Shown here one piece after another: positions 39,625 through 49,279 of a stretch of 64,000 nucleotides of DNA (the stretch's first letter is position 1; every line of letters begins with the position of its first letter). Where the stretch lies: NCBI RefSeq assembly GCF_029504735.1, contig NZ_JAQFIP010000006.1, positions 1-64,000 on the forward strand. Reading direction: 5' to 3'. A model generated the notes under the pieces. That model was not told the DNA's origin, did not search any database, and saw nothing but the letters and a program-made list of their open reading frames with translations. The position numbers and the translations under genes are program-made. This DNA comes from Ereboglobus sp. PH5-10 (GTDB lineage Bacteria > Verrucomicrobiota > Verrucomicrobiia > Opitutales > Opitutaceae).

Positions 39625-42395
39625 CAAACGCCGCATCCACCCTCCTCGTCGTCGGCGAACGCACCAACATCACCGGCTCGCCGAAATTCGCCAAGGCGAT
39701 CCGCAACGCCGACTGGCGCGCCGCTATCGAAATCGCCCGCCAGCAAGTCGAGAACGGCGCCAACATCATCGACATCAACGTGGACGAAGCCCTCATCGAC
39801 GGCGAGGCCACCATGGTGCATTTCCTCAACCTCATCGCCGCCGAACCCGACATCGCGCGCGTGCCCGTCATGCTCGACTCCTCCAAATGGAGCGTGCTCG
39901 AAGCCGGCCTCCAATGTCTCCAGGGCAAAGGCATCGTCAACTCCATCTCGCTCAAGGACGGCGAGGCCGAGTTCCTGCGCCGCGCCGCGCTCCTGCGCCG
40001 CTACGGAGCCGCCGCCGTCGTCATGGCCTTCGACGAACAAGGCCAGGCCGCCTCGCGCGACGACAAAGTGCGCATCTGCACCCGCGCCTACCGCCTCCTC
40101 ACCGAGCGCGCCGAGTTTCCGCCGGAGGACATTATCTTCGACCCCAACGTCCTCACCGTCGCCACCGGCATCGACGAGCACAACAACTACGCCGTCGATT
40201 TCTTCGAGGCCGCTCGCATCATCAAGCAAACGCTCCCCGGCGCGAAAGTCTCCGGCGGCATCTCGAACGTCTCCTTCGCCTTCCGCGGCAACAACCCCGT
40301 GCGCGAAGCGATCCACACCGTCTTCCTCTACCACGCCATCCGCGCCGGCCTCGACATGGCAATCGTCAACGCCGGCATGCTCGGCAACTACGACGAAATC
40401 GACCCCGCTCTCCGCGCCCGCGTCGAGGACGTGATCCTAAACCGCCACCCCGAAGCGACGGACAACCTCATCGCCCTCGCCGAAAAAATCAAAAGCCAAA
40501 ACACCGCCGTAGGGGCGTCGCTTGCGGCGCCCGTTCCCGTCCCCGAGTCCAACCTGACCGTCGAGGAGCGCCTCTCCCGCGCCATCGTCGCCGGGCTCGA
40601 CGCCAACATTGAAACCGACACCGAACTCGCGCGCCAAAAATTCGCGCGCCCGCTCGACATCATCGAAGGCCCGCTCATGGACGGCATGCGCATCGTCGGC
40701 GAACGCTTCGGCGCCGGAAAAATGTTTCTCCCCCAAGTTGTGAAAAGCGCGCGCGTCATGAAACGCGCCGTCGCCTACCTCACGCCCTTCATGGAAGAGG
40801 AGAAGCGGCGCCTTGCGGCGCAGGAGTCAGGAGTCAGAAGTCAGAAGTCAGGAGAAAAACAATCAAGCCGCGCCCCCCGCGTCGTCCTTGCCACCGTCAA
40901 AGGCGACGTCCACGACATTGGCAAAAACATCGTCGGCGTCGTCCTCGCGTGCAACAACTACGAAGTCCACGACCTCGGCGTGATGGTGCCCTGCGAAAAA
41001 ATCATCGCCGAGGCCAGGCGCCTCAACGCCGACCTCGTCGGCCTCTCCGGACTCATCACACCCTCGCTCGACGAAATGACCCACGTCGCCGCCGAGATGT
41101 CCCGCGCCGGCCTCGATATCCCGCTGCTCATCGGCGGCGCAACCACCAGCGCCGCGCACACCGCCGTCAAAATCGCCCCCGCCTACCCGCCCGGCGTCGT
41201 GCACGTCCTCGACGCCTCGCGTGTCGTCAACGTCGCCAGCGCCCTGCTCTCCCCTACGCAAAAACCCGCCTTCCTCGCCGACATCTTTGCGCGCCAGCAA
41301 AAACTCCGCGACGACTTCGCCGCCCGCCGCACGCAAAAACAACTCCTTCCCATCGCCACCGCCCGCGCCAACCGCCCGCCCGTCGATTGGAGCGCCGCCG
41401 ACATTCCGCGCCCCGAATTTCTCGGCACGCGCACCCACGCCGACATCCCCGTCGAGGACATCATCCCCTATATCGACTGGTCGCCCTTCTTCAGCGCGTG
41501 GGAACTCACCGGACGTTATCCGCAAATTTTCGACGACCCGAAAATCGGCGCCGAAGCCAAAAAACTCCACGCCGACGCGCAACAACTCCTCGCCAAAATC
41601 GCGCGTGAAAAACTTTTCGCCCCCCGCGCCGTCATCGGCTTCTGGCCCTGCAACTCCACCGACGACGACATCGAACTCTACGGTAGGGCGAACCCTCCGG
41701 GTGAGCCGGAATCGTTTTCGAAATCCACATCAAACACGGCTCAGCCGAAGGCTTCGCCCTACCCCGACAAAACTCCTCTCGCCCGCCTCCACCATCTGCG
41801 CCAGCAAATGGAAAAACCCGCCGGTCAGCACAACCACTGCCTTGCCGACTACATCGCGCCACGCGAAAGCAACCACACCGACTACATCGGCGGCTTCGTC
41901 GTGACGGCCGGTGACGGCGTCGAAAAACTCGCCGCCGAATACAAGCGCGCCGGCGACGATTACCGCGCCATCATGACGCAGGCGCTCGGCGACCGCATCG
42001 CCGAGGCGCTCGCGGAAAAAATGCACAAGCACGCCCGCGACCTCTGCGGTTTCGGTAAAACCGAAAACCTCACACCCGAGGATTTGATTCGCGAAAAATA
42101 CCGCGGCATCCGTCCCGCACCCGGTTATCCCGCGTGCCCCGACCACACCGAAAAACAAACCCTCTTCCGCCTCCTCAACGCAACCGAGGCCACCGGTGTT
42201 TCCCTCACGGAATCCTGCGCCATGGCACCCGGCTCGTCCGTCAGCGGTTGGTATTTCAACCACCCCGACTCAAAATATTTCGGCGTTGGAAAACTGGGCC
42301 GCGACCAAGTCGAGGACTACGCCCGCCGCAAAACCATGCCCCAGGCCGAGGCCGAAAAATGGCTCGGCCCCTGGCTGGATTACGAGGCGGCATAA
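39621..42395 (+). CDS. metH: Methionine synthase, pterin/cobalamin/activation half of a split MetH
   Basis: 924 residues from ATG 39621. Pterin domain ~1-290 ([41 protein letters not shown]); B12 cap and Rossmann ~310-560 with the cobalt His in [13 protein letters not shown] (~430); SAM activation domain ~600-924 ([16 protein letters not shown]). Transfers methyl from methyltetrahydrofolate to homocysteine via cobalamin, with the HCY half. Three segments between or within domains come from repeat DNA: ~296-304, ~401-411 and ~691-714 (see repeats). The intact frame and motifs indicate a functional gene. Confidence 0.93.
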   Translation: MTNAASTLLVVGERTNITGSPKFAKAIRNADWRAAIEIARQQVENGANIIDINVDEALIDGEATMVHFLNLIAAEPDIARVPVMLDSSKWSVLEAGLQCLQGKGIVNSISLKDGEAEFLRRAALLRRYGAAAVVMAFDEQGQAASRDDKVRICTRAYRLLTERAEFPPEDIIFDPNVLTVATGIDEHNNYAVDFFEAARIIKQTLPGAKVSGGISNVSFAFRGNNPVREAIHTVFLYHAIRAGLDMAIVNAGMLGNYDEIDPALRARVEDVILNRHPEATDNLIALAEKIKSQNTAVGASLAAPVPVPESNLTVEERLSRAIVAGLDANIETDTELARQKFARPLDIIEGPLMDGMRIVGERFGAGKMFLPQVVKSARVMKRAVAYLTPFMEEEKRRLAAQESGVRSQKSGEKQSSRAPRVVLATVKGDVHDIGKNIVGVVLACNNYEVHDLGVMVPCEKIIAEARRLNADLVGLSGLITPSLDEMTHVAAEMSRAGLDIPLLIGGATTSAAHTAVKIAPAYPPGVVHVLDASRVVNVASALLSPTQKPAFLADIFARQQKLRDDFAARRTQKQLLPIATARANRPPVDWSAADIPRPEFLGTRTHADIPVEDIIPYIDWSPFFSAWELTGRYPQIFDDPKIGAEAKKLHADAQQLLAKIAREKLFAPRAVIGFWPCNSTDDDIELYGRANPPGEPESFSKSTSNTAQPKASPYPDKTPLARLHHLRQQMEKPAGQHNHCLADYIAPRESNHTDYIGGFVVTAGDGVEKLAAEYKRAGDDYRAIMTQALGDRIAEALAEKMHKHARDLCGFGKTENLTPEDLIREKYRGIRPAPGYPACPDHTEKQTLFRLLNATEATGVSLTESCAMAPGSSVSGWYFNHPDSKYFGVGKLGRDQVEDYARRKTMPQAEAEKWLGPWLDYEAA
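40508..40532 (+). repeat. Family A REP arm inside metH
   Basis: 24 of 25 bases match the intergenic palindrome arm at 6408-6432. In metH it encodes part of [10 protein letters not shown] in the linker between the pterin and cobalamin-cap domains. Confidence 0.85.
40823..40854 (+). repeat. Heptanucleotide (STRR-like) repeat inside metH
   Basis: Two copies of GGAGTCA followed by two of GAAGTCA and a partial GGAG. Translated as [11 protein letters not shown] in the linker just before the cobalamin Rossmann domain. Confidence 0.85.
41692..41763 (+). repeat. 72-bp inverted-repeat element inside metH
   Basis: Arms at 41692-41718 and 41737-41763 pair at 24 of 27 positions (outer core GGTAGGGCGAA with TTCGCCCTACC). 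It is exactly 72 bp, so the frame is kept, and it encodes a Pro/Ser/Gly-rich insertion ([20 protein letters not shown]) in the activation domain. Confidence 0.85.
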
Positions 42396-42399
42396 TGCC

Positions 42400-42450
42400 A
42401 TTGGCGCCCGGTTGATTTACATCGGTTTCAAACCGGTCCGCGGCGCCAAT
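42400..42450. repeat. Nested inverted repeat downstream of metH
   Basis: Outer arms ATTGGCGCC (42400-42408) and GGCGCCAAT (42442-42450) enclose an inner stem CGGTTT/AAACCG (42423-42428, 42430-42435). May end the metH transcript, but no T-tract follows. Confidence 0.55.
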
Positions 42451-42501
42451 ATCAAAAAGCTGGTTGCACACTTCGCGTAATCGGGCGATAGTGCGGGCAC
42501 T

Positions 42502-42834
42502 ATGATCGACGTAATCAAACGCACCATGCTCGCCGGTGTCGGCGCAGCCGTCATCACCAAGGAAAAAGCCGAGGCCGCCTTCGGCGAGTGGGTGAAAAAA
42601 GGCAAGATCTCCGCCGACGAAGCCAAGGCCATGGCCTCCAAGCTCGCCGACGACGGCAAAGCCGAATACGAACGCAGCTCCGCCGAGGTCAAACAAACCG
42701 TGCGCGAACTGCTGGACAAGGCCGGCGTCGGCCAAAAAGACCGCATCGACGCACTCGAGAAGCGCCTTCTCGCGCTCGAAATCGAAGTCGCCAACCTCGC
42801 CACGCACAAGGACGCGCCGCCTCCACAAGACTAA
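42502..42834 (+). CDS. Phasin-like / polyhydroxyalkanoate granule-associated-type protein
   Basis: 110 residues, mostly amphipathic helix: MIDVIKRTMLAGVGAAVITKEKAEAAFGEWVKKG, then a coiled-coil tail with a Leu heptad (DALEKRLLALEIEVANLA). The layout resembles the phasin/PhaF-like family that is commonly encoded next to UbiB-type kinases. No PHA synthase is present here, so a granule role is not shown. It is 71 bp upstream of the ABC1 kinase gene in the same direction. Confidence 0.7.
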   Translation: MIDVIKRTMLAGVGAAVITKEKAEAAFGEWVKKGKISADEAKAMASKLADDGKAEYERSSAEVKQTVRELLDKAGVGQKDRIDALEKRLLALEIEVANLATHKDAPPPQD

Positions 42835-42905
42835 CTTGCCCAAACATCGCGAATCATCAGGCCGATCGGTCCGCTCCGGCTGATCAGTCTGATCTTTTCA
42901 CCTCC

Positions 42906-44570
42906 ATGAAACCCTTCGGCTGGCTTACCAACGCCGCTCGGATGCGCGAAATCATTGCCGTTCTCTGGCGCAATGGTTTCGACGGCTTTCTGCAAAAAAT
43001 CCGGCCGCCTTCGGGGCTGCTCCGCCGCCTCACGCCGAAACCCCGCTCGCGTCACAGCCTTTGGGAGCGCATCCGCATCACGCTTGAGGAGCTCGGCCCG
43101 ACTTTTGTTAAATTCGGCCAAATCCTCAGCATGCGACCCGATGCGTTTCCCGAGCCGCTGATTGTCGAGCTGCAAAAACTCCAGGCCAGCGTAACGCCGC
43201 AGCCCTTTTCGGAAATGGAGCCCGTGCTCCGCGCCGGACTCAACGGCGAGGAGCTTGAGGCTGTTTTTTCCGACTTTGACCGCACTCCCGTCGCCGCAGC
43301 CTCCGTGGCGCAAGTTTACCACGCCACGCTCCGCCAAAACGGCCAGCGCGTCGCCGTCAAAATCCAGCGTCCCGGAGTTCAGAAAAAAATCGGCGCCGAC
43401 TTTGAAATCCTGCGCTGGTTCGCGCACCAGGCCCACCAGCGCATTGAGGCGCTGCAAGCTTACAACCTGCCCGAGATTGTTGACGAACTCGGACGCGGCC
43501 TTGAGGAGGAACTCGATTTCCGTGTCGAGGCGCACAACGTCTCCTATTTTCTAGAGCGCAACAAGGATCGCGAGCACGTCACCGCTCCGCGTGCTTATAT
43601 TGCGTATTCAAGCGCCACGGTCCTCGTCATGGATTTTGCCGAAGGCACCAAAATCCGCGACATCGAGCCCGGCTCGCCCCTCGCGAAGGCCGCCGCCGGC
43701 AACGGCGCGTCATCCCTTTTCCACCAGATTCTCGTTGACGGTTTTTTCCACGCCGACCCGCACGCGGGCAATGTCCTTGTGCAGCCGGGCGGTCGCATCT
43801 GCTTTCTCGACTGGGGGCTCGTCGGGCAGCTCACGCGCCAGATGCGCTACACGCTTGTTGATCTCTTCGAGGCGTTCCTGAGCGGCGACTCCGCGCAGGT
43901 CGTGCGCGTGGCGATGGATCTTGAGCGAAGCAGCTCCATTTATCCCAACACCCGCCGCATGGAGCGCGAAATCCTCTACGCCCTCCGCGAGACGTTTGAC
44001 CCCGCGACCGGCAAGGGCGAGATCGGGCGCGCCATGCTGCGCCTCCTCCACATTTTCGGCGAAAACGGAATCGAAATCGCGCAGGATTACGCGCTCGTGG
44101 CGAAGGCCGTTTACACAATCGAGGAAACCGGCACGCGGCTCGACCCGGAGTTTTCGCTCAGCGCGAGCTTCATGCCCGCGGTGAAAAAACTCATCGCCCA
44201 GCGGCGCAATCCCAAGGCATTGCTGCAAAACTTCCGGCGCACATTTGCCAGCGGATTCAGCCGCATTCAGGAACTGCCCGCCGAAATGCACCGCGTGTTG
44301 CGCCTCCTCGAATCGGGCCGCACCACGATTAATTTTCAGCATCGCGGCCTCGAGGACATGGACGACGTGCTCAATTCCGCGAGCAACAAACTCACCATCG
44401 GCTTGATCATCGCCGCAATGATCATCGGTTCCTCAATCATCATCGCGACAAAAATACCGCCGCTGGTCGGTGAAAACATGTCGTTGCTCGGCCTCGTCGG
44501 CTACCTGCTCTCAGCCATGCTCGGGCTCTGGATCGTTTATAATATTTTGCGGCACGGGCCGCATAAATAG
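42906..44570 (+). CDS. ABC1/AarF (UbiB-type) atypical kinase
   Basis: 554 residues from ATG 42906. Signature KxGQ in TFVKFGQILSMRPD, the nucleotide-binding region AAASVAQVYHA and VAVKIQRPGV, the ExD motif in LEEELDFRVEA, the catalytic loop FHADPHAGNVLV and the DFG-equivalent CFLDWGLVG. Two C-terminal TMs (LIIAAMIIGSSIIIATKI, LVGYLLSAMLGLWIVYNIL). Family members support ubiquinone synthesis or lipid homeostasis. Paired with a phasin-like gene as in other genomes. Confidence 0.92.
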   Translation: MKPFGWLTNAARMREIIAVLWRNGFDGFLQKIRPPSGLLRRLTPKPRSRHSLWERIRITLEELGPTFVKFGQILSMRPDAFPEPLIVELQKLQASVTPQPFSEMEPVLRAGLNGEELEAVFSDFDRTPVAAASVAQVYHATLRQNGQRVAVKIQRPGVQKKIGADFEILRWFAHQAHQRIEALQAYNLPEIVDELGRGLEEELDFRVEAHNVSYFLERNKDREHVTAPRAYIAYSSATVLVMDFAEGTKIRDIEPGSPLAKAAAGNGASSLFHQILVDGFFHADPHAGNVLVQPGGRICFLDWGLVGQLTRQMRYTLVDLFEAFLSGDSAQVVRVAMDLERSSSIYPNTRRMEREILYALRETFDPATGKGEIGRAMLRLLHIFGENGIEIAQDYALVAKAVYTIEETGTRLDPEFSLSASFMPAVKKLIAQRRNPKALLQNFRRTFASGFSRIQELPAEMHRVLRLLESGRTTINFQHRGLEDMDDVLNSASNKLTIGLIIAAMIIGSSIIIATKIPPLVGENMSLLGLVGYLLSAMLGLWIVYNILRHGPHK

Positions 44571-44662
44571 CGGGGTGATCGGCGTCGCGCGCGGATCAAA
44601 CGCGCGCAACAAAACCGCGACGGTGTTGACATGCCGTTTTGCCGCGGAAAACTGCTCGAATC

Positions 44663-45244
44663 ATGTCTTCCACGATTGAATCCGTTCCGCTTCCCGAATC
44701 AATTCGCCTCATCAATCACGGCCCGACTGTGATGGTCACCGCCGCCCACGGCGGGCGCGGCAATGTGATGACCGCCGCGTGGACGCTGCCGCTCGATTTT
44801 GACCCGCCGAAAGTCCTGGCGATCATCGGCGCGAACAGTTTCACGCGGGAATTGATTAACGCCTCGGGTGAGTTTGCGCTCAACGTCCCGCCGCAAGCGC
44901 TCGTGAAAGCGGCGCTTGGTGTCGGCTCCGAAAGCGGACGCGACGTGCCTGACAAATTTGCGCGCCACGGGCTCAAGACATTTGCCGCGCAAAAAATAGC
45001 CGCGCCACTGGTCGAGGGCTGCGTGGCCTGGCTCGAATGCCGCGTGATCCGCGACGCAAACACCGCGCAAAACGAGAAGGACTACGATCTTCTCTTCGCG
45101 GAAGTGGTGGGCGCGCAAGCCGACACGCGTGTTTTCTCGCAAGGCCACTGGCACTTCGAAACCGCGCCCGACGAATTGCGCACGATTCACCATGCCGGCA
45201 GCAGTCAGTTCTACGCGATCGGCGAGGCGGTGAAAACAGCGTAA
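44663..45244 (+). CDS. Flavin reductase-like (FMN-binding split-barrel) protein
   Basis: 193 residues from ATG 44663. Split-barrel features: GPTVMVTAAHGGRGNVMTAAWTLPLDFDPPKVL, FALNVPPQALV, HGLKTF, and LECRVI followed by FAEVVGA. Usually binds FMN and reduces flavin or a small acceptor, such as in flavoredoxin-type proteins. The partner is unknown. Convergent with rhaT across a shared terminator. Confidence 0.88.
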   Translation: MSSTIESVPLPESIRLINHGPTVMVTAAHGGRGNVMTAAWTLPLDFDPPKVLAIIGANSFTRELINASGEFALNVPPQALVKAALGVGSESGRDVPDKFARHGLKTFAAQKIAAPLVEGCVAWLECRVIRDANTAQNEKDYDLLFAEVVGAQADTRVFSQGHWHFETAPDELRTIHHAGSSQFYAIGEAVKTA

Positions 45245-45264
45245 CGCTTTTGCGGGCGAACTTT

Positions 45265-45299
45265 AAATCTCGGCGCTCTCGTCGAGCGCGCCGAGATTT
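45265..45299. terminator. Bidirectional terminator hairpin
   Basis: A 12-bp perfect stem: AAATCTCGGCGC (45265-45276) with GCGCCGAGATTT (45288-45299), loop 11 bases, between the convergent flavin reductase and rhaT genes. T and A runs are short. Confidence 0.75.
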
Positions 45300-45320
45300 G
45301 TCGAACGGCGTTGCCGTTCA

Positions 45321-46496
45321 TCACGTGTCAAGCCAGGTGCCGAGACCGATGACGACCGTGGAAATAATCAGCGTCGCGATGCCGGCCGTGATCAAGCGGC
45401 GAGCCTTGGCGCTCACGCCGCTCCACTCCTTGAAATACACGCCCCAGAGCGTGCTGAAAATGATGATGCTCGCCATGTGGAGCGTCCAGCTTGCGAAACC
45501 ATATTCGCCCATCTGCGACTCGCCCATGTTGTAGAAGAAGAACTGGAAATACCAAGTGGCGCCGGCGAGGGCGGAGAAAAAGAAGTTGCTTGCGCGCGGG
45601 ATGCGAAGCGCGTCAGCGGAGGGCGCGCGGGCGGCGGCGGGTTGCGCGAGGTTTTGCGGGGCGAGGTTGGCGTGCCCGCTGCGCAGGTGGCTGGCGAGAT
45701 ATTGGTAGCCGGTCTTGTTTTTGATGTTGAGATACACGCACCAGATAAAGTTGGTCGTGAACCCGCCGAGGAGAATAACGACGAGGCGCGGAATGCCGGC
45801 CCAGAGCTTGTCCGTCCCGCCGGCCTCGATTGCTTGCGCGATGGGATTTCCCGCCGTGATGGCAAAGGCCATGCCCGCGCTCATGACGCCGGAGAAGGTC
45901 GCGACGAGAATGCCCTTCTTGAAATCAAATTCCGCGATCGCCTTTTTCTTTTCCGCCTCGGGCATCTCGCGCTCCTTGGTGAGCCCGGCTTTCGCGGCAA
46001 TAAAAATGCCAAGCACGGTCACCGCAATTCCGACCATGGTGACGATGCCGCCTCGGGTCTGGACGATGTCAACAAGGCTCTTGGGAACCGCGGGGCCGAG
46101 ATCGACAAAAATCTTGAGCAACGGCGGCAGCAGCGTGCCGAAAACCGTGCAATATCCAAGCGCCACACCCATGCCGAGCGACATGCCCAGGTAACGCATC
46201 GTCAGCCCGAACGTGAGCCCGCCGCAGCCCCACATCATGCCAAAAACATAAGGCCACACGAACGGCGCGATGCCCTCGTTTTGCCAGATCTCTCGGAGAA
46301 TGCCGAAGGCGTTGTGGTCTTTCGTGATCAGCCACGCAAAAAACGCGGGGCAGACAATCCACGAGAAAACGCCGCCGACCAGCCAGTAAACCTCCCACGC
46401 CCATTTTTTAACCCCCTTGTAAGGGACATAAAAGCTGCCTGATGCCAGGCCGCCTAGCCAATGGAAAACAACGCCAAGAATAGGATTGGAGTGCAT
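45321..46496 (-). CDS. rhaT: L-rhamnose/proton symporter RhaT
   Basis: 391 residues, about ten TM helices. RhaT-specific: MHSNPILGVVFHWLGGLASGSFYVPYKGVKKWAWEVYWL at the N-terminus (Pfam RhaT layout), MWGCGGLTFGLTMRYLGMSLGMGVALGY and YFQFFFYNMGESQMG near the C-terminus. An insert of ~20 Ala/Pro-rich residues (NLAQPAAARAPSADAL) sits in a cytoplasmic loop. Imports L-rhamnose with a proton. No rhaABD genes are in the window. Confidence 0.93.
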   Translation of the reverse strand: MHSNPILGVVFHWLGGLASGSFYVPYKGVKKWAWEVYWLVGGVFSWIVCPAFFAWLITKDHNAFGILREIWQNEGIAPFVWPYVFGMMWGCGGLTFGLTMRYLGMSLGMGVALGYCTVFGTLLPPLLKIFVDLGPAVPKSLVDIVQTRGGIVTMVGIAVTVLGIFIAAKAGLTKEREMPEAEKKKAIAEFDFKKGILVATFSGVMSAGMAFAITAGNPIAQAIEAGGTDKLWAGIPRLVVILLGGFTTNFIWCVYLNIKNKTGYQYLASHLRSGHANLAPQNLAQPAAARAPSADALRIPRASNFFFSALAGATWYFQFFFYNMGESQMGEYGFASWTLHMASIIIFSTLWGVYFKEWSGVSAKARRLITAGIATLIISTVVIGLGTWLDT

Positions 46497-46820
46497 GGGT
46501 TTTTATGAGTTGAAAATGACCGGATGAAACACCCTGAACGCGACGATCCCCAGTGTCGCGCGGCAACCTTCGCAAGCCGGTGGGATTTGTCGGGATGGCA
46601 TAAACGGGGAAATGAATGGTTAAAAAAGCGAAGCACACATTGCGAGTCTTCACGCCGTGTGCAGGCCGCATCTGAAGCAAAATAAACCCGCCTGTAAACA
46701 GCTTTGTGCGGCGATCGTTAATCTGGAAGTGCGCCGGGCCACAGTCCGGTGTTTTCGTTTTTTTTGAATAAAAATACGCCTTCGCTTGCCAGCGGGTGCC
46801 CGTGCTTTTTTAATGCGAGC
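46497..46820. other. 324-bp divergent promoter region between rhaT and the antiporter gene
   Basis: Non-coding. Must hold the promoters of both divergent genes. A short CGCGAC/GTCGCG hairpin (46539-46544, 46555-46560) is present; no regulator site is identified. Confidence 0.5.
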
Positions 46821-48338
46821 ATGCAGCTTCCCGCAGTATTGGTCTCGCTGGCGTCCAGCGCCCCGGTCGTGGATTTTCCACGGTCGCTTTCCTCGTATGC
46901 GGATTCCGGCGCCGCGGAAAATGTCGGACTGATTGAAGCGCTCGCGGCACGGATACAGGCCGAGCCGTTCAACCTCGTCGCCACAGTCATCTTTTTGCTC
47001 GCGATCATCCACACGTTCCTGACGCCGCGATTCCGGCATTGGGCGCACGAGGTCGAGGAAGCGCACCGCAAAAAACTCGAGGCGTGCAAACAACGCCGGG
47101 AACACCCCGACACCTTCGACGGATCGCCCCACAAGGAAACCGATTGCAACCCCGACGAGGTTAGTTTCAAGGGGCAGGTGCTGCACTTCTTCGGCGAGGT
47201 CGAGGCCGTGTTTGGCATCTGGGCCGCCGTGCTTGTTGCCGCGATGACCATTTCGAAGGGATGGGGCACGGTGGTGCATTACCTCGGGCATCACGTTAAT
47301 TTCACCGAGCCTGTTTTTGTCGTCGCCATCATGGCGCTGGCATCCACCCGGCCAATCCTGCAACTCGCGGAGCGCTTCCTGCGCATGATCGCCGCGCTTG
47401 GGAAAAACACCGTGGCGGCGTGGTGGATCACCATCCTCGTCATGGCGCCGTTGCTCGGGTCGCTCATCACAGAACCCGCCGCCATGACAATCGCCGCGCT
47501 TTTGCTCGCGAGGCAGTTCTACGCGTTAAAACCGCGGACCGTCTTTGCCTATGCGACGATCGGCCTGCTCTTCGTCAATGTCTCCGTCGGCGGCACGCTC
47601 ACAAACTTTGCGGCGCCGCCAATCCTTATGGTCGCCGGGCCGTGGGATTGGAGCATCGCGCACATGTTCACGAATTTTGGCTGGCGCGCGGTCATCGGCA
47701 TCGTTGTCGCCACCGGCTTCTATTATATTGTCTTCCGAAAACAGTTCGCCGCGCTCCAGCGCGCGCGCGACAACACGAGCCGGGCCGCGTCCGCGCCCAG
47801 GGAGGAGCGCGTGCCACTCTGGATCACGCTCGTGCAAATCGGCTTCATGGCGTGGATGGTCGCCGTCTCGCATTATCCGCCGATGATTATTGGCGGCTTC
47901 CTGTTCTTCCTGGCATTCGCCCAAGCGACCGCGCATCACCAGGGAAAGTTCGACCTGAAATCGCCCATGCTCGTCGGCTTTTTTATCGCCGGCCTCGTTA
48001 TTCACGGCGGCTTGCAAGGCTGGTGGATCGAACCGGTGCTCGCGCGCCTCGACGCCGTGCCGCTTTTCTTCAGCGCGATCACACTCGGCGCGGTCAACGA
48101 CAACGCCGCCATCACCTACCTCGCCACGCTCGTGCCCGACCTTCAGGACAATTTAAAATACGCCATCGTCGCGGGCGCGGTGACGGGAGGCGGCCTCACC
48201 GTGATCGCCAACGCGCCCAATCCCGCGGGCCAGTCCATCCTCGCGCGCTTTTTCCCCGACGGCGTTTCGCCGCTCGGCCTGTGCCTCGGGGCGCTCATCC
48301 CCACGGCCGTGCTCTCGGCCGCGTTTTTGCTGCTGTGA
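46821..48338 (+). CDS. Putative Na+/H+ antiporter
   Basis: 505 residues from ATG 46821; ATG 46749 would add 24 residues. The N-terminus is a hydrophobic leader, then a charged loop (RHWAHEVEEAHRKKLEACKQRREHPDTFDG), then ~11 TM segments including ITEPAAMTIAALLLARQF and ITLGAVNDNAAITYLATLVP. This matches the Pfam putative Na+/H+ antiporter family (PF07399 by layout). The conserved GAVNDNAAITY likely lies at the ion site. Orphan gene. Confidence 0.86.
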   Translation: MQLPAVLVSLASSAPVVDFPRSLSSYADSGAAENVGLIEALAARIQAEPFNLVATVIFLLAIIHTFLTPRFRHWAHEVEEAHRKKLEACKQRREHPDTFDGSPHKETDCNPDEVSFKGQVLHFFGEVEAVFGIWAAVLVAAMTISKGWGTVVHYLGHHVNFTEPVFVVAIMALASTRPILQLAERFLRMIAALGKNTVAAWWITILVMAPLLGSLITEPAAMTIAALLLARQFYALKPRTVFAYATIGLLFVNVSVGGTLTNFAAPPILMVAGPWDWSIAHMFTNFGWRAVIGIVVATGFYYIVFRKQFAALQRARDNTSRAASAPREERVPLWITLVQIGFMAWMVAVSHYPPMIIGGFLFFLAFAQATAHHQGKFDLKSPMLVGFFIAGLVIHGGLQGWWIEPVLARLDAVPLFFSAITLGAVNDNAAITYLATLVPDLQDNLKYAIVAGAVTGGGLTVIANAPNPAGQSILARFFPDGVSPLGLCLGALIPTAVLSAAFLLL

Positions 48339-48457
48339 GCCCGCGCCGCCGTTTGGCGCGCGGGAAAATCCGCCGGAAATTCCACCGCCCTCGCGGTTGA
48401 CCGCGTTCCACGCGGCGGCATGCTGGCCGGCTTAAATAAATTCAAAAACTCCGCACC

Positions 48458-49150
48458 ATGATTACAAAAAAACTCGCCATCGTTTTGCTCGCCATCCTCA
48501 CACTGGGAACAGGCCACCTGTTCGCACAAAAGAAAAACGGCCCCGTCGTTGAAAAGATGACCGGCAACAACGGCAATTTTATCCGCACCGCCAATTACAC
48601 AAACAACGTGTTGAACGGACCCTACTCGGAAGTTTTTGAGAAGGGCGGAAAAACCAAAAGCTCCGGCCAATACACGCTCGGCAAAAAGACGGGGCGCTGG
48701 GATTACGGCAAAAGCGACGGCGCCAAAACGCTGACCGAGGTTTACAACGCAACCGGCGGCCTCACCCAAAAGATCACCTATTACAGCAACGGTAAACCGA
48801 ACGCCGAAACCGAATACAAAAACGGCAAACTCCACGGCGTGACCAAAAAATACGACCAGGACGGCTCGTTAAAAAGCGAGACAACCTACGCCAACGGCAA
48901 GGAGCACGGAAAACAAACGCAACACATCACAAGCACCTCGGGAAACTACGTTTGTGTTTCCCACTACCAAAACGGCCAGAAGCACGGCGATTATTCGGAG
49001 CAATACCAAAAAACCGGCAACCTCAAGGCCAAGGGCCAATACAAGCAGGGCCAAAAGGACGGCGTCTGGGTTTACGGCGAAGCCGGCGGAAAAAAGACCC
49101 GGGAAGAAACCTACGCCGACGGCAAGCTGGCCGGCTCCAAAAAACTCTAG
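48458..49150 (+). CDS. YwqK-type MORN-variant repeat protein, exported
   Basis: 230 residues. Signal peptide (MITKKLAIVLLAILTLGTGHLFAQ), then repeating ~22-residue MORN_2-like units with G(K/R)xxGxW and YxNGxxHG patterns (KTGRWDYGKSDGAKT, YSNGKPNAETEYKNGKLHG, YANGKEHGKQTQ, YQNGQKHGDYSEQYQKTGN, QKDGVWVYGEAGG). The family is annotated as YwqK-like 'antitoxin' by homology; in an exported protein with no toxin neighbour that role is doubtful. Probably a surface or periplasmic beta-sheet protein. Confidence 0.8.
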   Translation: MITKKLAIVLLAILTLGTGHLFAQKKNGPVVEKMTGNNGNFIRTANYTNNVLNGPYSEVFEKGGKTKSSGQYTLGKKTGRWDYGKSDGAKTLTEVYNATGGLTQKITYYSNGKPNAETEYKNGKLHGVTKKYDQDGSLKSETTYANGKEHGKQTQHITSTSGNYVCVSHYQNGQKHGDYSEQYQKTGNLKAKGQYKQGQKDGVWVYGEAGGKKTREETYADGKLAGSKKL

Positions 49151-49279
49151 TCACTCGCGTGGCGCGCAAAGGCGGCGCCGACGGGTTCGCGTCGGGCCGC
49201 ATTTGTGTGAATAAGTCTTTCCGCAAACAGCTTTACACAAAAACGCGGCGGGTGTTTCCTTCACATTCATTCATCGATT

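Noticed and set aside
48458-49150. Toxin-antitoxin module based on the YwqK 'antitoxin' name
   Set aside because: The protein has a signal peptide and there is no toxin-like neighbour; the name is inherited from homology only.
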